Assembly (NCBI GenBank): GCA_964030475.1 | Contig: CAXIPT010000001.1 | Span: 3,013,075-3,077,074 of the forward strand | DNA: 64,000 nt | Direction of reading: 5' to 3' | From: Tethya wilhelma | Taxonomy: Eukaryota; Porifera; Demospongiae; Tethyida; Tethyidae | Shown: one piece after another, positions 12,039 through 22,426 of the stretch | Layout of the letters: each line of letters begins with the position of its first letter | Numbering within the stretch: position 1 is the first letter of the stretch | Position numbers and translations under genes: made by a program | Notes under the pieces: model-generated | Told to the model about the DNA's origin: nothing | The model's input: the letters and a program-made list of their open reading frames with translations, nothing else | The model's database searches: none

Positions 12039-12164
12039 CTATTGAAAAACAAGAGGGGGAAATGTGCTAAATAAAGTTAGATAGGCAAAAATGGGCAAAA
12101 TAATAATATTATGATAGCTTATTATTTATTAGCTTATTATTATTACTAGGGGAATGCACGCATT

Positions 12165-13100
12165 GGTGGGCGAGCCGAAGCGAGATAGCTCTGACTATAT
12201 AGACTATAGACTATAGTGTTACAAAAGTCGGTAATAGTCGAAGATACCCGTTGGTATATAGATTACGCAATGGTCAATCTTCTTGTCCATAGAGCATCTC
12301 CTACACTCAACAGAACCATTGGGCTGAGCTGATACAGACAGGACTGGTTTGGAAAACATTCCAAACATGTATCCTAGGTGGGATGAGTAATTTCTGACAT
12401 TGCCTTGTGAAACTTTCTCATCTTCTGGATCACAGCTGGTTGCCCAAATAATGCTGGTGTTAGATCAGTCTCTGACCTCCTTGTACGATCCCGAGACCTC
12501 TCTTGCTCAAGCCTATGTTCAGTCTGAGACGGAGGCTGTCTCTCAGGCCTGATCTTCTGTCTTCAGCACGAGACCTATCTTGCTCAAGCCTACGTTCTCT
12601 CTGAGAGGCTGTCTCTCAGCCTGATCTCCCTGTGTGGTAATGTTATACCGTATAGCGGGAAATTTTCGTGAGGGAAAAATTTCGTTCTTTTCGTTCCAGA
12701 CAGCATGAAAACGAAAATTTTGCCCACGAAAATTTGAAATTTTTAAAACGTGGCCGCGGGTAATATCAATCCACGTGGCTGTGCATGCAGGATTTCGTGG
12801 GCGTGGTCACGTCATGGGTCCAGAACGAAAATAAGACCACGAAAACTTGTTTTCAAGGCCTGAAACGAAATTTGAACCGCACGAAAATTTCCCGCTATAC
12901 GGTATCCAATTAGGAGAATTTTAATACGTACAACTTGACTATCTACTCAAGTCATGAATTCAAATATCAAGCAAAACTGACCATATCTCTCTCGGCTTCT
13001 CTTTCCTCAAGCGTTTCGCGCTCCATATACTCCCTGTAGAGTTCTCTTCGACGTTGGAGCCTTCTTTCATGAGGACTATCCATTTTACAAAACACTTCGA
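12165..13100 (-). mobile_element. Degenerate Helitron-like element remnant
   Basis: Minus-strand translation of 12960-13083 gives MDSPHERRLQRRRELYREY, and 12230-12620 gives broken frames with RRLEQDRSRAEDRR, RLEQERSRDRTRRSETD, RKFHKAMSEITHPT and CRRCSMDKK. The Arg/Glu repeats followed by a Cys-pair and DKK motif resemble the N-terminal region of Helitron/PIF1-type transposon proteins in invertebrates. Stops and frameshifts break it, so it is a relic. A MITE-like insertion (12646-12904) interrupts it. Short inverted copies of a gggcgagccgaagcgag word flank the region at about 12169 and 13258-13275. Confidence 0.5.
12646..12904. mobile_element. MITE of the ACCGTATAGCGGG family, copy A (259 bp)
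   Basis: Terminal inverted repeats of about 24 bp: the left end starts taccgtatagcgggaaattt and the right end is its reverse complement (aaatttcccgctatacggta). The interior has repeated aaattttcgt words in both orientations. No coding capacity. Related copies are at 16338-16713 and 39352-39554. Confidence 0.85.
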
Positions 13101-13483
13101 ACATAAACATTGAACGTGGCATAAAATATTCATGGCGTGGCACATGGCATATACCGTATAGTTCAATTGACATGTTCTAATGCGCATGCGAATAATTAGA
13201 AGAACGAACGACGACAAACAAACAAACAAAATTGCCGTTCAACACACTAGGGTGGGCTCGCTTCGGCTCGCCCAATTATTCTGTTTCTACGTGTTTTAGA
13301 ACCCTCGCTTAGTAATACCTTCTGTGGTTTTAGTAATTGCACTCCCGCATATAATTAAAAATCATGTAAACTAGCTTTTATTTTGTGTTTATCCCTCTAT
13401 AAAATAAGGCTATTACCTAATTTTTTGTCTGTTCCTCCATAAAATGATACTATTAGCAGATAAGTTAACCACACAATTCCTCG

Positions 13484-13604
13484 CACAATTATGGAATTAA
13501 TAGCACTCTAGCTGCCACTCGTGTGGCTTAATAGCACTTGCTGCACTCGTACTATTATTTTGCCATACTCTTGGCAGCTGGAGTGCAATTAATTCCATAA
13601 TTGC
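13484..13604. mobile_element. Foldback element, 121 bp with ~33-bp arms
   Basis: The left arm 13486-13518 (caattatggaattaatagca..) is nearly perfectly complementary to the right arm 13571-13604 (..gcaattaattccataattgc). Both share the agctgcca word at the inner end. It looks like a MITE or hairpin repeat; no coding potential. Confidence 0.75.
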
Positions 13605-13909
13605 ACTCTGAATCATGTGGTTACCTATACTAAGAGTGTTGTAACGTAAACCACAATAACAGATGTTGTTGAGGAAATGGTTTTGGCAAGTGTACATTTA
13701 CACTAAGCAAGACATCCCACCTTGATTCAGTTACCCTGTAGCAACCCTATTAGAAATTTTCTGTTTAATTGTTATGGTGCTTGTGATGTTACTACATATA
13801 CATAGAGTGTAGTATCATCATCACATCGCCTATTATCTCCTCAAAATTATATCACTATCACGGTACAGTCATGTTTCTCTCAATCCCACTAGTATATCAC
13901 CAAACTCAC
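13605..13909. other. Non-coding stretch
   Basis: No credible exon. Presumably part of the intron or spacer between the repeated exons and the VPS4 paralog. Confidence 0.4.
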
Positions 13910-14523
13910 ATCCACAGCAGTTGCTTCACCTTCCTGGGAGAGTTTTGGGTATGATCTTGAATTGCTCCCTGTCTCAGAGGATGACATCTTTACAGCACAA
14001 GGGGTATATTTATGATATGGATTAAAAACAACAATCACAAACAGTTTTTTTAAGTGTCCAATCCCACTAATATCATCAAACTCACATCCACAGCAGTTGC
14101 TTCACTTTCCTGGGAGGTTTTTGGGTTTGAGCCTGTTTTGCTCCCTGTCTCAGAGGATGACATCTTTACAGCATAAGTGGTGTATATATATATTCAGGTT
14201 ATTGTGGTATAGAAAAAACAACAACACTAAAGTGTTTCTCCCATTAGTATTATATCATCAAACTCACATCGACAGCAGTTGATTTACTATCCTTGGAGGG
14301 TACTGCGTTCGAGCCTGTTTTACTCCCTGTCTCAGGGGATGACATCTTTACAGCACAAGTGGTATATATTATGGCATGGATTAATCATAAGCAGTTTTTA
14401 AGTGTCCAATCCCACTAGCTTAGCTAGTATCATCAAACTCACATCCACTGCAGTTGGTTCACCTTCCGGCTGGGAGGGTTTTGGGTTTGAGCCAGTTTTG
14501 CTCCCTGTCTCAGAGGATGACAT
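13910..14523 (-). repeat. Four tandem exon-containing repeats (~178 bp units)
   Basis: Four direct copies at spacings of 176, 182 and 175 bp. On the minus strand each holds a candidate exon: 14443-14523 (81 nt), 14268-14345, 14086-14163 and 13910-13987 (78 nt each). Each is preceded by ctgtaaag (AG acceptor), opens with ATG, reads MSSSETGSKTGSN-like Ser/Thr/Lys-rich sequence, ends TAVD, and is followed by a gtgagt donor. All are phase 0 at both ends, and the frames are open in all four despite substitutions. They can splice in frame to each other and to the open phase-0 exon 11979-12038 of the VPS4 paralog. They may therefore be 5' coding exons of that gene, or alternative first exons; no transcript evidence is available. 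Confidence 0.65.
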
Positions 14524-14988
14524 CTTTACAGCACAAGTGGTATTATAGTAAAAATCGCTAATGCTCCCACATCGATGCTCCCACTAATAATAGGGGGCGT
14601 AGCCAGGATTGAAAAGAGGGAGCATTAAAAATATTGCCCGCGAAGCGGAAATTTTGTGCGATCTAATACCGTAATAGCTAATTTTAGCCCCTCCCATTCA
14701 TTAAATCAAACCGCTCTCTAATAAAGCTTTGTACTTGTAGCAGCAAAAAGAAAGCTTTTAAAAGTTGTTCTGTACCAATGTGTAACTTTTGCGGCTGAAA
14801 ATAAGTCTTGTAAAGGGTATTTTCCTAAATCATAGATAATATAGACACATACCCTATGTTATCTAGGATTAAATGTATAATACCAGTATAGAGATAAGCA
14901 TTACAGACATAACAACAATAACTCTCGACATTCACAGCAATATTAATGCAGGACAAAAATCAATATCAGCAAAACTAGAGTCAATCAA
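14524..14988. other. Repeat-containing spacer
   Basis: Contains gctcccac/gggagca words in opposite orientations (14562-14625), suggestive of a small inverted-repeat element, followed by AT-rich sequence. No gene recognised. Confidence 0.4.
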
Positions 14989-17255
14989 CTATTTAACATA
15001 AAAGTCAGTGACTCCCTCTTTTCCCTTGTGGACTCCTGTCCCTCTGTGTCCTTTGTGGGAAGATGATTGCTTGCCAGGTCTCCAAGTATGACGTCCACTA
15101 GAACACCTGTGGAATGGTAATGAGGGAGAATGTATAGCATAAACTTATTATGTGTATACTACTGACTACTAACCCAGTACGTGCATGCAACTCGTGTGTT
15201 GGATGCTGAGCAGCTGTTCTCTTCTTGCAGCAACTCCATGAGTAGCCCTGGTTCTCTCTCCCTGGTTTCACTGGCACTATATTAAGTAAACAAAAGCACA
15301 ATGTACATTCAACTATTTACCTACACTCACAATAGTACTATACCAAGATATCCACTATGAAATTTGCAAGCTCCTTCACTTGTCTCTTGAGGAGCGAATT
15401 CAGCCATGCAGTTGAGGCAGCGTCCATCACTTAGAATTCTGTACATGAGCATACATCACCTTGTGCTAGACATTGTGTCATCATAATGTAACATACTTGG
15501 GATGCTGCTGCTTAGTTTTCCCCTTCTGTTCACCAGTGGCCTCTATTGGCTCTTGATCACTTCCTGTTGAATTTGTCCTTAGGAAGGTGTAGGTGTACAT
15601 AATTATTTTTTCAGGGGAAAACCACAAAGGATTCACAATCATGTGTGTGGACTACACTGAGAATCACCTCACCTTTGCTTTGTGTGCTGAGCTTTCTTCT
15701 CAAATTTTGCAGTAGCCGCTTCCTTGGGAGTCTGGCTAACAAAAGATGTACTTTTCACATGTTGCTGTTGTCTCCTCGCAGCTTGACGTTTAACACGGAG
15801 TTCACTCCATGCCCTCACCTGCAAACAAAGAGCAAAGATAAAAGATTCTGTTCTAAATTTACAAGACATTTACATCAGCTTCGTGTTGTTTCCTCCTTTG
15901 AGTCACACTTTCAGCCCTCTTTAGCAGCATACTCTTGACAGCTTCAACATTTTTCTGATTGCTAGGTAGGTATGTCAACAACACATTGATGGCGTCACCA
16001 GAGATATACTGCTTCCCTCCATAAAAACGTTGAGCACTCTTTTGTTGGTTTTCCTTGGAGTAAAAGTGGACTGTAACATTTTCTTTCTGAAAAATAGGCT
16101 TAACGTGCTTTCCACCTGCCCCGAGAAACACCCCGAGATGGGAAGAGGAGAGGGGAAGCTCCATTTCTGTCTTCAAAGCAGTAGGTTCAGTTGGCTTCTT
16201 AGCAGTTGGTGGCTCCAAAGAGGAAAAGTCACCTAATAGAAATTTGTAATGCCAAACATGAATACTATATAGGGGGAAAGTTTCACGGATGCCTCTAGTC
16301 AAGCATTTAACTTTTGGGGATGTGATGCCCATACATATACCGTATAGCGGGAAATTTCCGTGGGGTGCAAATTTTCGTTATTTTCGTGACTAACCCCTGA
16401 GTCACGAAATTTTCCCTCCCACGAAAATTTTTTCTGAGGTCAAAGGTCACGATACTTGCCACGCGCACGCTGTCAAAGACTTCAGTTCTCTGTCTCTTGC
16501 CCGTCTTTTCAAGAAGTTTGCAGTCTAAATAGCTAGTATCTAGCTAGAATAGTATTCTGCATGTATACCAGAGCAGATAAACTGTCACAAGACCTTCCTG
16601 TAAGTTGGAGATACTTGAGTCACGAAAATTAAAACCACGAATATTTTCTTCTGAAGCGCGGTCTAGGCTTTTCACGAAAATTTACACCTCCGAAAATTTC
16701 CCGCTATATGGTATACATTTTGAGAATTTTGCAGATGGATCATGATCCGCAAAGCTATTGTCCGTGAAACTTCCCCCCAGGGCCCTATATGATAGTAATG
16801 TCGTTAACTACCTGAAGAAGCAAGCTTAACAACAGTCAATATCCTAAGCAATCCTTTCTGGATGTCATCGTCAATTGAACTCTTCTTAGCTAAGATCAAG
16901 AAATGACATAAGGCTGGGTAGACTTCCTTCAGCTGGTCGTTGCTCTCGACAGGACCATTACGCTCAAGCCATTTACTTAGTTCCTCCAAGGAGTGATCTG
17001 CAATGAGTGTTGAGCTTTGATCCTTCTTTCCTGCATCAAAAATTAATAATTGAGGAAAATTATTGAACCAGAGGGCCTACTGCTGGGTAAAAAAAAAATG
17101 ATTTGACAATTCACTCAACAAAATGTACCTCTGCAGGGGCAGATAGGCCTGGAAAAGTTTCTAATGTGCTTGCTCTGAAAAATCTTTCCTCTTAGCTGAT
17201 TCAACAAATACTGCACCTCTCCTCGCCACCTCTTGTCGTGAATGGGACAGGCCAT
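14989..17255 (-). CDS. Orphan protein: helical N-terminus, KH-like motif, Cys/His zinc-finger C-terminus
   Basis: Not recognised as a named family. ATG at 17255 (MACPIHDKRWRGEVQYLL); an in-frame ATG at 17336 is an alternative start. Exons then encode a helical repeat-like stretch (EELSKWLERNG, ALCHFLILAKK; 16804-17000). A KH-type segment follows with GXXG loop (HLGVFLGAGGKHVKPIF, 15885-16235), then a basic Arg/Gln-rich segment (RVKRQAARRQQQ). The C-terminus is Cys/His-rich, with CLNCMAEF, CKFHSGY, WSCCKKRT and HPTHEL in separate exons (15100-15470), a spacing of C-x2-C..C-x2-H..CC..H like CHORD/treble-clef zinc sites. It ends at TAG 14989-14991. RNA binding is a reasonable inference from the KH loop. 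An intron holds MITE copy B. The start is 139 bp from the divergent LRR gene. Confidence 0.7.
16338..16713. mobile_element. MITE of the ACCGTATAGCGGG family, copy B (376 bp)
   Basis: Starts taccgtatagcgggaaattt and ends with the near-complement aaatttcccgctatatggta. Internal aaattttcgt words occur as in copy A. Lies in an intron of the KH/zinc-finger gene. Confidence 0.85.
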
Positions 17256-17394
17256 GATGATCTGGCACATTCGAAGCTTCCAAGAAGGTTGATCACGCGA
17301 GCTAGCTAGTAATTGTTTTATTTGCTGAATCAGCAAATTATTGGCTAATTATGGTAGGCGTGATTAACTCGGTTGTCATGGTAACGATCGAGAG

Positions 17395-18867
17395 ATGTCT
17401 GCAGAGGGATCAATACTGAAAGCTCTGAAAAGCAAGCCAAAGAGCCTCACTCTTGATAACAGACAATTAAAGGAGCTCCCTGTTTCTATTGGAAGATTAA
17501 CATTCTTGCAATCACTTTCAGCTAAGAACAATGGTCTTCAAAGATTGCCTGAGGAGATAACCCTGCTCTCATCTGTAAGGCCTCTCTGCCAGGACAACTT
17601 GATCACTATGATTTGATCTTAAATTGTTTCTAATACAGCTCACTTATTTAAATGTCGGAGGAAATTGTTTGGAGCTGATTCCCTTATGCATTTCATCCCT
17701 CACCAAACTCATAACTCTACATCTTTTTCGAAACAGAATCTCTATTCTACCAGAACAATTCACACGTATGTTAGTGATCTGTGTGTTATTTGATCTGCAT
17801 ACAATGGTTTTCTCAATTCTTGCAGGATCCCTTTCTCATTTGACAACCCTCAATCTCAATGACAACAACCTCTCTTGTTTACCTTGCCACATATCCCTGC
17901 TCTATCGTCTCAAGCATTTGAGTCTTGCCAATAATTCAATTTCCCAGATCCCCAAAGAAATTGGTGTACTCGCACAGCTAATAGAATTGCATTTGGAGAA
18001 CAATAGAATTAGTAATGTTCCTCACGAAATTGGCAAACTTTCCAACCTCCAAAAGTTGCTTTTGCAAAACAATCAACTAGTGGAAATTCCTTCAGTAAGA
18101 GATAAAGAAGCACCTGTCTAAAGTGCACACTATACCTAACTTTGATATTTATTGTCTTTTCTCAGACCATAGGCGGCTGTACTAAACTGCTGGTATTAGA
18201 TGTCTCATGCAACAAAATTGAGTTGTTTCCATCAGAGCTAAGCATGCTAAAACTAAAGGAGTTCTACTTTGAGCACAATCTACTTATTCCCTACGTCCCT
18301 GTCCCCTCAGAACAGCAGGAAGAGGTGCTCCCTCTGAGGGTATGTGCAGCTCTTCTGAACAACTGAAAAGTGTTTATTTTGTACTGTTATATGCCCACAG
18401 GAAATTACATCTCGAATGATAGTCAAGGAGCTCAAAAGCAAGTATGTATTCTGAAAGGAAAAAGACATTTCTTTGCTAGTGTGTGTGTATGTGACTAGCT
18501 ATACTTTCCTTCTATTTTTCAGTAATGGGCTTCTCTCTGCAATGGTTAGCTACTATCCTGATCTAGAAGAGTCTTTGAGTAAAGCTGGTACATGTTCGGT
18601 ATGTGGCGATCCTTTCATTGGCTCATGGCTTCAGTGTGCCCTCTTTAAGCCTGCTAGAGAGGTGTGCAGCATAATATCAACAATACTAATATCAGTCTAT
18701 TGACTAGCTATATATAATCCCCTTTGTTCTTGCCACAGCTACTTCCTCTTCGTAACAGAGTACCTGGACCCAGTTCAATGATTCCATTAACTGCTTCATT
18801 GTGTTCATACAAATGCTTCAATTCAGAAGGCCATGAATTTTTTGGGATAGCTGCAGCTCCCACATAA
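17395..18867 (+). CDS. Leucine-rich repeat protein with C-terminal Cys motif (LRRC28/LRRC58-like)
   Basis: ATG at 17395 (MSAEGSILKALKS). About eight tandem LRRs of the short 23-residue type follow over several exons: LTLDNRQLKELPVSIG, LTYLNVGGNCLELIP, LITLHLFRNRISILP, LTTLNLNDNNLSCLP, LKHLSLANNSISQIP, LIELHLENNRISNVP and LLVLDVSCNKIELFP. The C-terminal exons carry CSVCGDPF, LQCALF, LPLRNR and SLCSYKCFN, a Cys-pair arrangement like the zinc-type tail of LRRC28/LRRC58. LRRC58-type proteins act as substrate adaptors of CUL2/ubiquitin ligases in vertebrates; assignment to that function is inference. Ends at TAA 18865-18867, 97 bp from the convergent RING gene. Confidence 0.8.
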
Positions 18868-18964
18868 CAAACCTTAACACAAAATAAATACATGATATTG
18901 GTTACTGGAGTTTGTGTATGTACACTGATGATGAGACAAGTCTATAATGATGAAACTTTGATAG

Positions 18965-19586
18965 TCATTGGTCACGCAAAGAAGCCTGCAGTGCTGCCTG
19001 CAACGATGCATCATCATCTTGCTCATAATCCTAATGCATGCATACATGTATAATACGATAGTGTGTGTGCATACTGAAACTACACTATTCACTTACAACA
19101 TAGGTGTCGTACTCAAACTTGTGTCTCATGTTTATGTGGCTGACAAAATTCTGACTAACTTGATCTTGATTTCCCCACGGCATACTTGCACAGATGGGAC
19201 ACACCTAGGGTATTATACAAAACACACATTCAACATATTTAATAACTATTATTATTATTGTAAATGAAACTCACAACAGATCTTCTGGATCTTTGATGAT
19301 GCTTATTAACGTGTTCTACTAAAGCTCTACACTCCAAGTTGCTCTCTTTACACAATGGACATGTGAAGGTGGAGCGATTAGGACCCACACTGTAGTACAG
19401 AGACAATCAGCATTATTAAATTAGTAGCTATAGTTAGCAGGTGAAAGACAACCATGGCCAAGAACAGAGTGATACTATTATACTACATACCTGACTTTTT
19501 GTGAAGTAGCTGCTACTGGGGTGAAATGATAAACAGGTTGATTTCTTTTTGGACAATTTACTGAGTGTTCATTGAAATACGAGAGA

Positions 19587-19623
<37 letters not shown>

Positions 19624-19639
19624 ATGTGTGCGTGTGTGC

Positions 19640-19671
<32 letters not shown>

Positions 19672-20120
19672 CTGCATGTATATACAAAGACATCGTAACA
19701 GTCACTTTATCATTTCTATCAAACATACTCGTTGTCCACAGCCATGGCAAAATGTGACTGTTTGTGAAATTTCACTTTCAAGATGAGAATCACGAATACA
19801 GTCTGACTCGATGTGAAAAGGGACACGACAGAGTGGACACTGAATAGAACCATCCCTCTCACGAGGAGTGAGTCTCAAACACTGCTCACAAAACCTAATA
19901 CACACAGTTATGTCAAAAAACAAAAGAAAACCATCAACCACACTCCAATTTTGTAGTGCATGAAAATATGTATATCACATCAACTGTTCAGAATAGATAA
20001 AGTAAGTTTATACACAGGCTACTCTACATACGTGTGTGTACATCTTCTGATGACTGTAGGCTGTTTGAGCACCTCACAACAGATAGAACACATGAAACGA
20101 GAGTCCACTTCATCATCCAT
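18965..20120 (-). CDS. RNF114/RNF166-family RING E3 ubiquitin ligase
   Basis: Exon 1 (20032-20120) starts [17 protein letters not shown]. Joined with exon 2 (19729-19894) it completes a RING: CSIC..C-T-H-T-F-C-E-Q-C..CPLC. Exon 2 ends FCHGCGQR and exon 3 (from 19591) continues [13 protein letters not shown], a C2HC finger. The next exons encode a C2H2 finger ([18 protein letters not shown]), then [11 protein letters not shown] and [14 protein letters not shown]. The last exon (18965 onward) has a ubiquitin-interacting motif ([18 protein letters not shown]) and stop TGA. This domain order is diagnostic for the RNF114/125/138/166 family. The exon-3 acceptor is formed by a (CA)n tract. Exons 1 and 2 lie inside a perfect 723-bp tandem duplication. 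The start codon is only 67 bp from the EXOSC7 exon-1 copy. Confidence 0.9.
19594..19670. repeat. (TG)n microsatellite
   Basis: Imperfect TG repeat with tgcg interruptions. On the minus strand its CACACAG end is the acceptor of RING gene exon 3. Its right end coincides with the left boundary of the 723-bp duplication. Confidence 0.9.
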
Positions 20121-20187
20121 GGTTAGTGGGTGTAACCATAACACATTGACCACACCCAATTACCTGATCAGCAAAAAAAGAAGCAGC
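20121..20187. promoter_or_regulatory. Bidirectional promoter/5' leader between RING gene and EXOSC7
   Basis: Only 67 bp separate the two divergent ATGs; an identical copy sits at 20844-20910. Both 5' UTRs and core promoters must fit here or lie inside the partner gene. No TATA box is evident. Confidence 0.6.
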
Positions 20188-20346
20188 ATGGCAACTTTTC
20201 TGCTGTCGCAGACTGAGCGTCAATTCATAGTGAGTGGAGTTGAAGGGGACCTCAGAGCAGATGGAAGGACATGCAGAGATTATAGACACTTTTCTCTGCA
20301 AACAGGAGTAGTGTCCAACACAAATGGTTCAGCTAAGGTCCAGCTG
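20188..20346 (+). pseudogene. Orphan extra copy of EXOSC7 exon 1
   Basis: Identical to 20911-21069, with intact ATG and gtaagt donor, but its next plus-strand exon is the second copy of itself. It could act as an alternative first exon or be silent. Confidence 0.7.
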
Positions 20347-20451
20347 GTAAGTGGTTGGTCTATCAAAATGCATGAACTCATCATCATTCAACTTCTGCAT
20401 GTATATACAAAGACATCGTAACAGTCACTTTATCATTTCTATCAAACATAC

Positions 20452-20843
20452 TCGTTGTCCACAGCCATGGCAAAATGTGACTGTTTGTGAAATTTCACTT
20501 TCAAGATGAGAATCACGAATACAGTCTGACTCGATGTGAAAAGGGACACGACAGAGTGGACACTGAATAGAACCATCCCTCTCACGAGGAGTGAGTCTCA
20601 AACACTGCTCACAAAACCTAATACACACAGTTATGTCAAAAAACAAAAGAAAACCATCAACCACACTCCAATTTTGTAGTGCATGAAAATATGTATATCA
20701 CATCAACTGTTCAGAATAGATAAAGTAAGTTTATACACAGGCTACTCTACATACGTGTGTGTACATCTTCTGATGACTGTAGGCTGTTTGAGCACCTCAC
20801 AACAGATAGAACACATGAAACGAGAGTCCACTTCATCATCCAT
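20452..20843 (-). pseudogene. Orphan extra copy of RING gene exons 1-2
   Basis: Exon 1 (20755-20843) and exon 2 (20452-20617) are identical to the functional copy 723 bp to the left, but exon 3 onward is missing from this copy. It could only be expressed by splicing over the left copy. Confidence 0.7.
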
Positions 20844-20910
20844 GGTTAGTGGGTGTAACCATAACACATTGACCACACCCAATTACCTGATCAGCAAAAA
20901 AAGAAGCAGC

Positions 20911-22122
20911 ATGGCAACTTTTCTGCTGTCGCAGACTGAGCGTCAATTCATAGTGAGTGGAGTTGAAGGGGACCTCAGAGCAGATGGAAGGACATGCAGA
21001 GATTATAGACACTTTTCTCTGCAAACAGGAGTAGTGTCCAACACAAATGGTTCAGCTAAGGTCCAGCTGGTAAGTGGTTGGTCTATCAAAATGCATGAAC
21101 TCATCATCATTCAACTACACACATCCACTGATGTATGTCTGTTTGTGTGTACCTCTGTATAGGAACGCACAGGTGCTGTTGTTGGAGTGAAAGCTGAAAT
21201 TGGAACACCTGATCTAACCGCTCCTAATTCTGGGAAGATTGAATTCTTCGTTGATTGGTATGTATTGATTATTATTATTGGGCCAGACGCCACCATTCTA
21301 TGGTATGAACAACAAATGAAATCTGATATGAATGGCTGGAAAACATTACACATGTAGTTCTGCTCTGGCAAGTCCTGAGTTTGAACGTCGTGAAGGAGAA
21401 GAGTTAGGTCACCACTTGGCACATTGTCTCTCGGAGGCTTACAAGAATGAAACTCCACTCGATCTTTCCTCTCTGTGTATCATTCCAGGACAGCAGTGTT
21501 GGATATTGTATGTGGATGCATTGGTCAGTTCACAGGATAGTTTCCTTTTGAGTCTCTTTATGTGTTGTGTTGTCCATATCCTTTCCTAATTATATATATT
21601 AGTTAAAAAATTTTTTCCCCTCTGTGGTACCTTCCATCCATCTAGGTACTGGAGTGGAGTGGTGGTGTATTGGATGCTCTTTCATTGGCAATGAAAGCAG
21701 CGTTGCACGACACACTGATTCCCAAACTGTCTGTGAGTGGAGAAGGAGAGGAGATGGAGATCGAAATATCTGATAATCCACACGATTCGACACCAGTTGA
21801 TGCTAGCAATGCTCCTGTTATCATTACACTTACACAAGTATGTACACTGTAAGAATAACGATTAAACTCAGTCTATATGTAGTTGCTATTTAAATGCCAC
21901 AAGCAATCGAGTGAACTGAAATAATTTATAGAGTTATGATTTTTTTTTTGCAGGTCGGTACTAAGTTTGTGGTAGATGCTACACTTGAGGAGGAATCTTG
22001 CTCGTCATCACGACTTTCTCTGGCAGTCAACAGATCAGGTCAACTTGTTGGAGTCAAGAAAGATGGACCAGGGGGGATTCCCTATGGCAAAATGAATGAC
22101 ATCATATCTGTGAGTTGGTCTG

Positions 22123-22165
<43 letters not shown>

Positions 22166-22299
22166 TGTGTAAGTGATATGGTCGTTGCTTCCAGATGGGT
22201 CTTGATGTAGCAAAGACAGTGTTGGAAAGAGTCGACTCCCTATTAACACCTGCTGATTCTGATGCAAAGGATAGAACAACTGATTCCATCTTTACCTAG
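20911..22299 (+). CDS. EXOSC7: Exosome complex component RRP42
   Basis: RNase PH-fold subunit of the nine-protein exosome ring, which channels RNA to the catalytic subunits in nucleus and cytoplasm. ATG at 20911 (MATFLLSQTERQFIVSGV) with DLRADGRTCRDYR and VVSNTNGSAKVQL in exon 1. Later exons give VGVKAEIGTPDL, FFVDCSA, SLCIIPGQQCWILYVDALV, DALSLAMKAALHDT, FVVDATLEEESC and SVSRSG-type ends, all aligned with human EXOSC7. The stop TAG is at 22297-22299. Like other eukaryotic ring subunits it is expected to be non-catalytic. The right-hand copy of the duplicated exon 1 is the one contiguous with exon 2. An intron at 22122-22170 holds a (TG)n tract just after the donor. Confidence 0.94.
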
Positions 22300-22426
22300 A
22301 TACTCAGTATTAGTTTACACTGAAATTCATACTCTTCATCTCATAATAATTATTCGTAAGTAGCTTATGCAAAAATAGAATGTAAAAAAGAATAAATAAT
22401 TATTTGTAAAAAAAACAACAAAACCC

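Larger units (their letters stand above)
19671..21116. repeat. 723-bp perfect tandem duplication (two copies)
   Basis: 19671-20393 and 20394-21116 read identically by eye, including introns and both first exons. Each copy contains exons 2 and 1 of the RING gene on the minus strand, the shared 67-bp promoter gap, and exon 1 of EXOSC7 on the plus strand. The identity implies a very recent event or an assembly duplication. Confidence 0.92.

Noticed and set aside
13497..13697. 66-residue minus frame
   Set aside because: Lies across the foldback element at 13484-13604; no coding signature.
19478..19786. Open frames of Cys-Val or Thr-His repeats
   Set aside because: Translations of (TG)n/(CA)n microsatellites; same at 22035-22289, 33733-34369, 47206-47549, 54720-55103, 60297-60548, 62576-62809.
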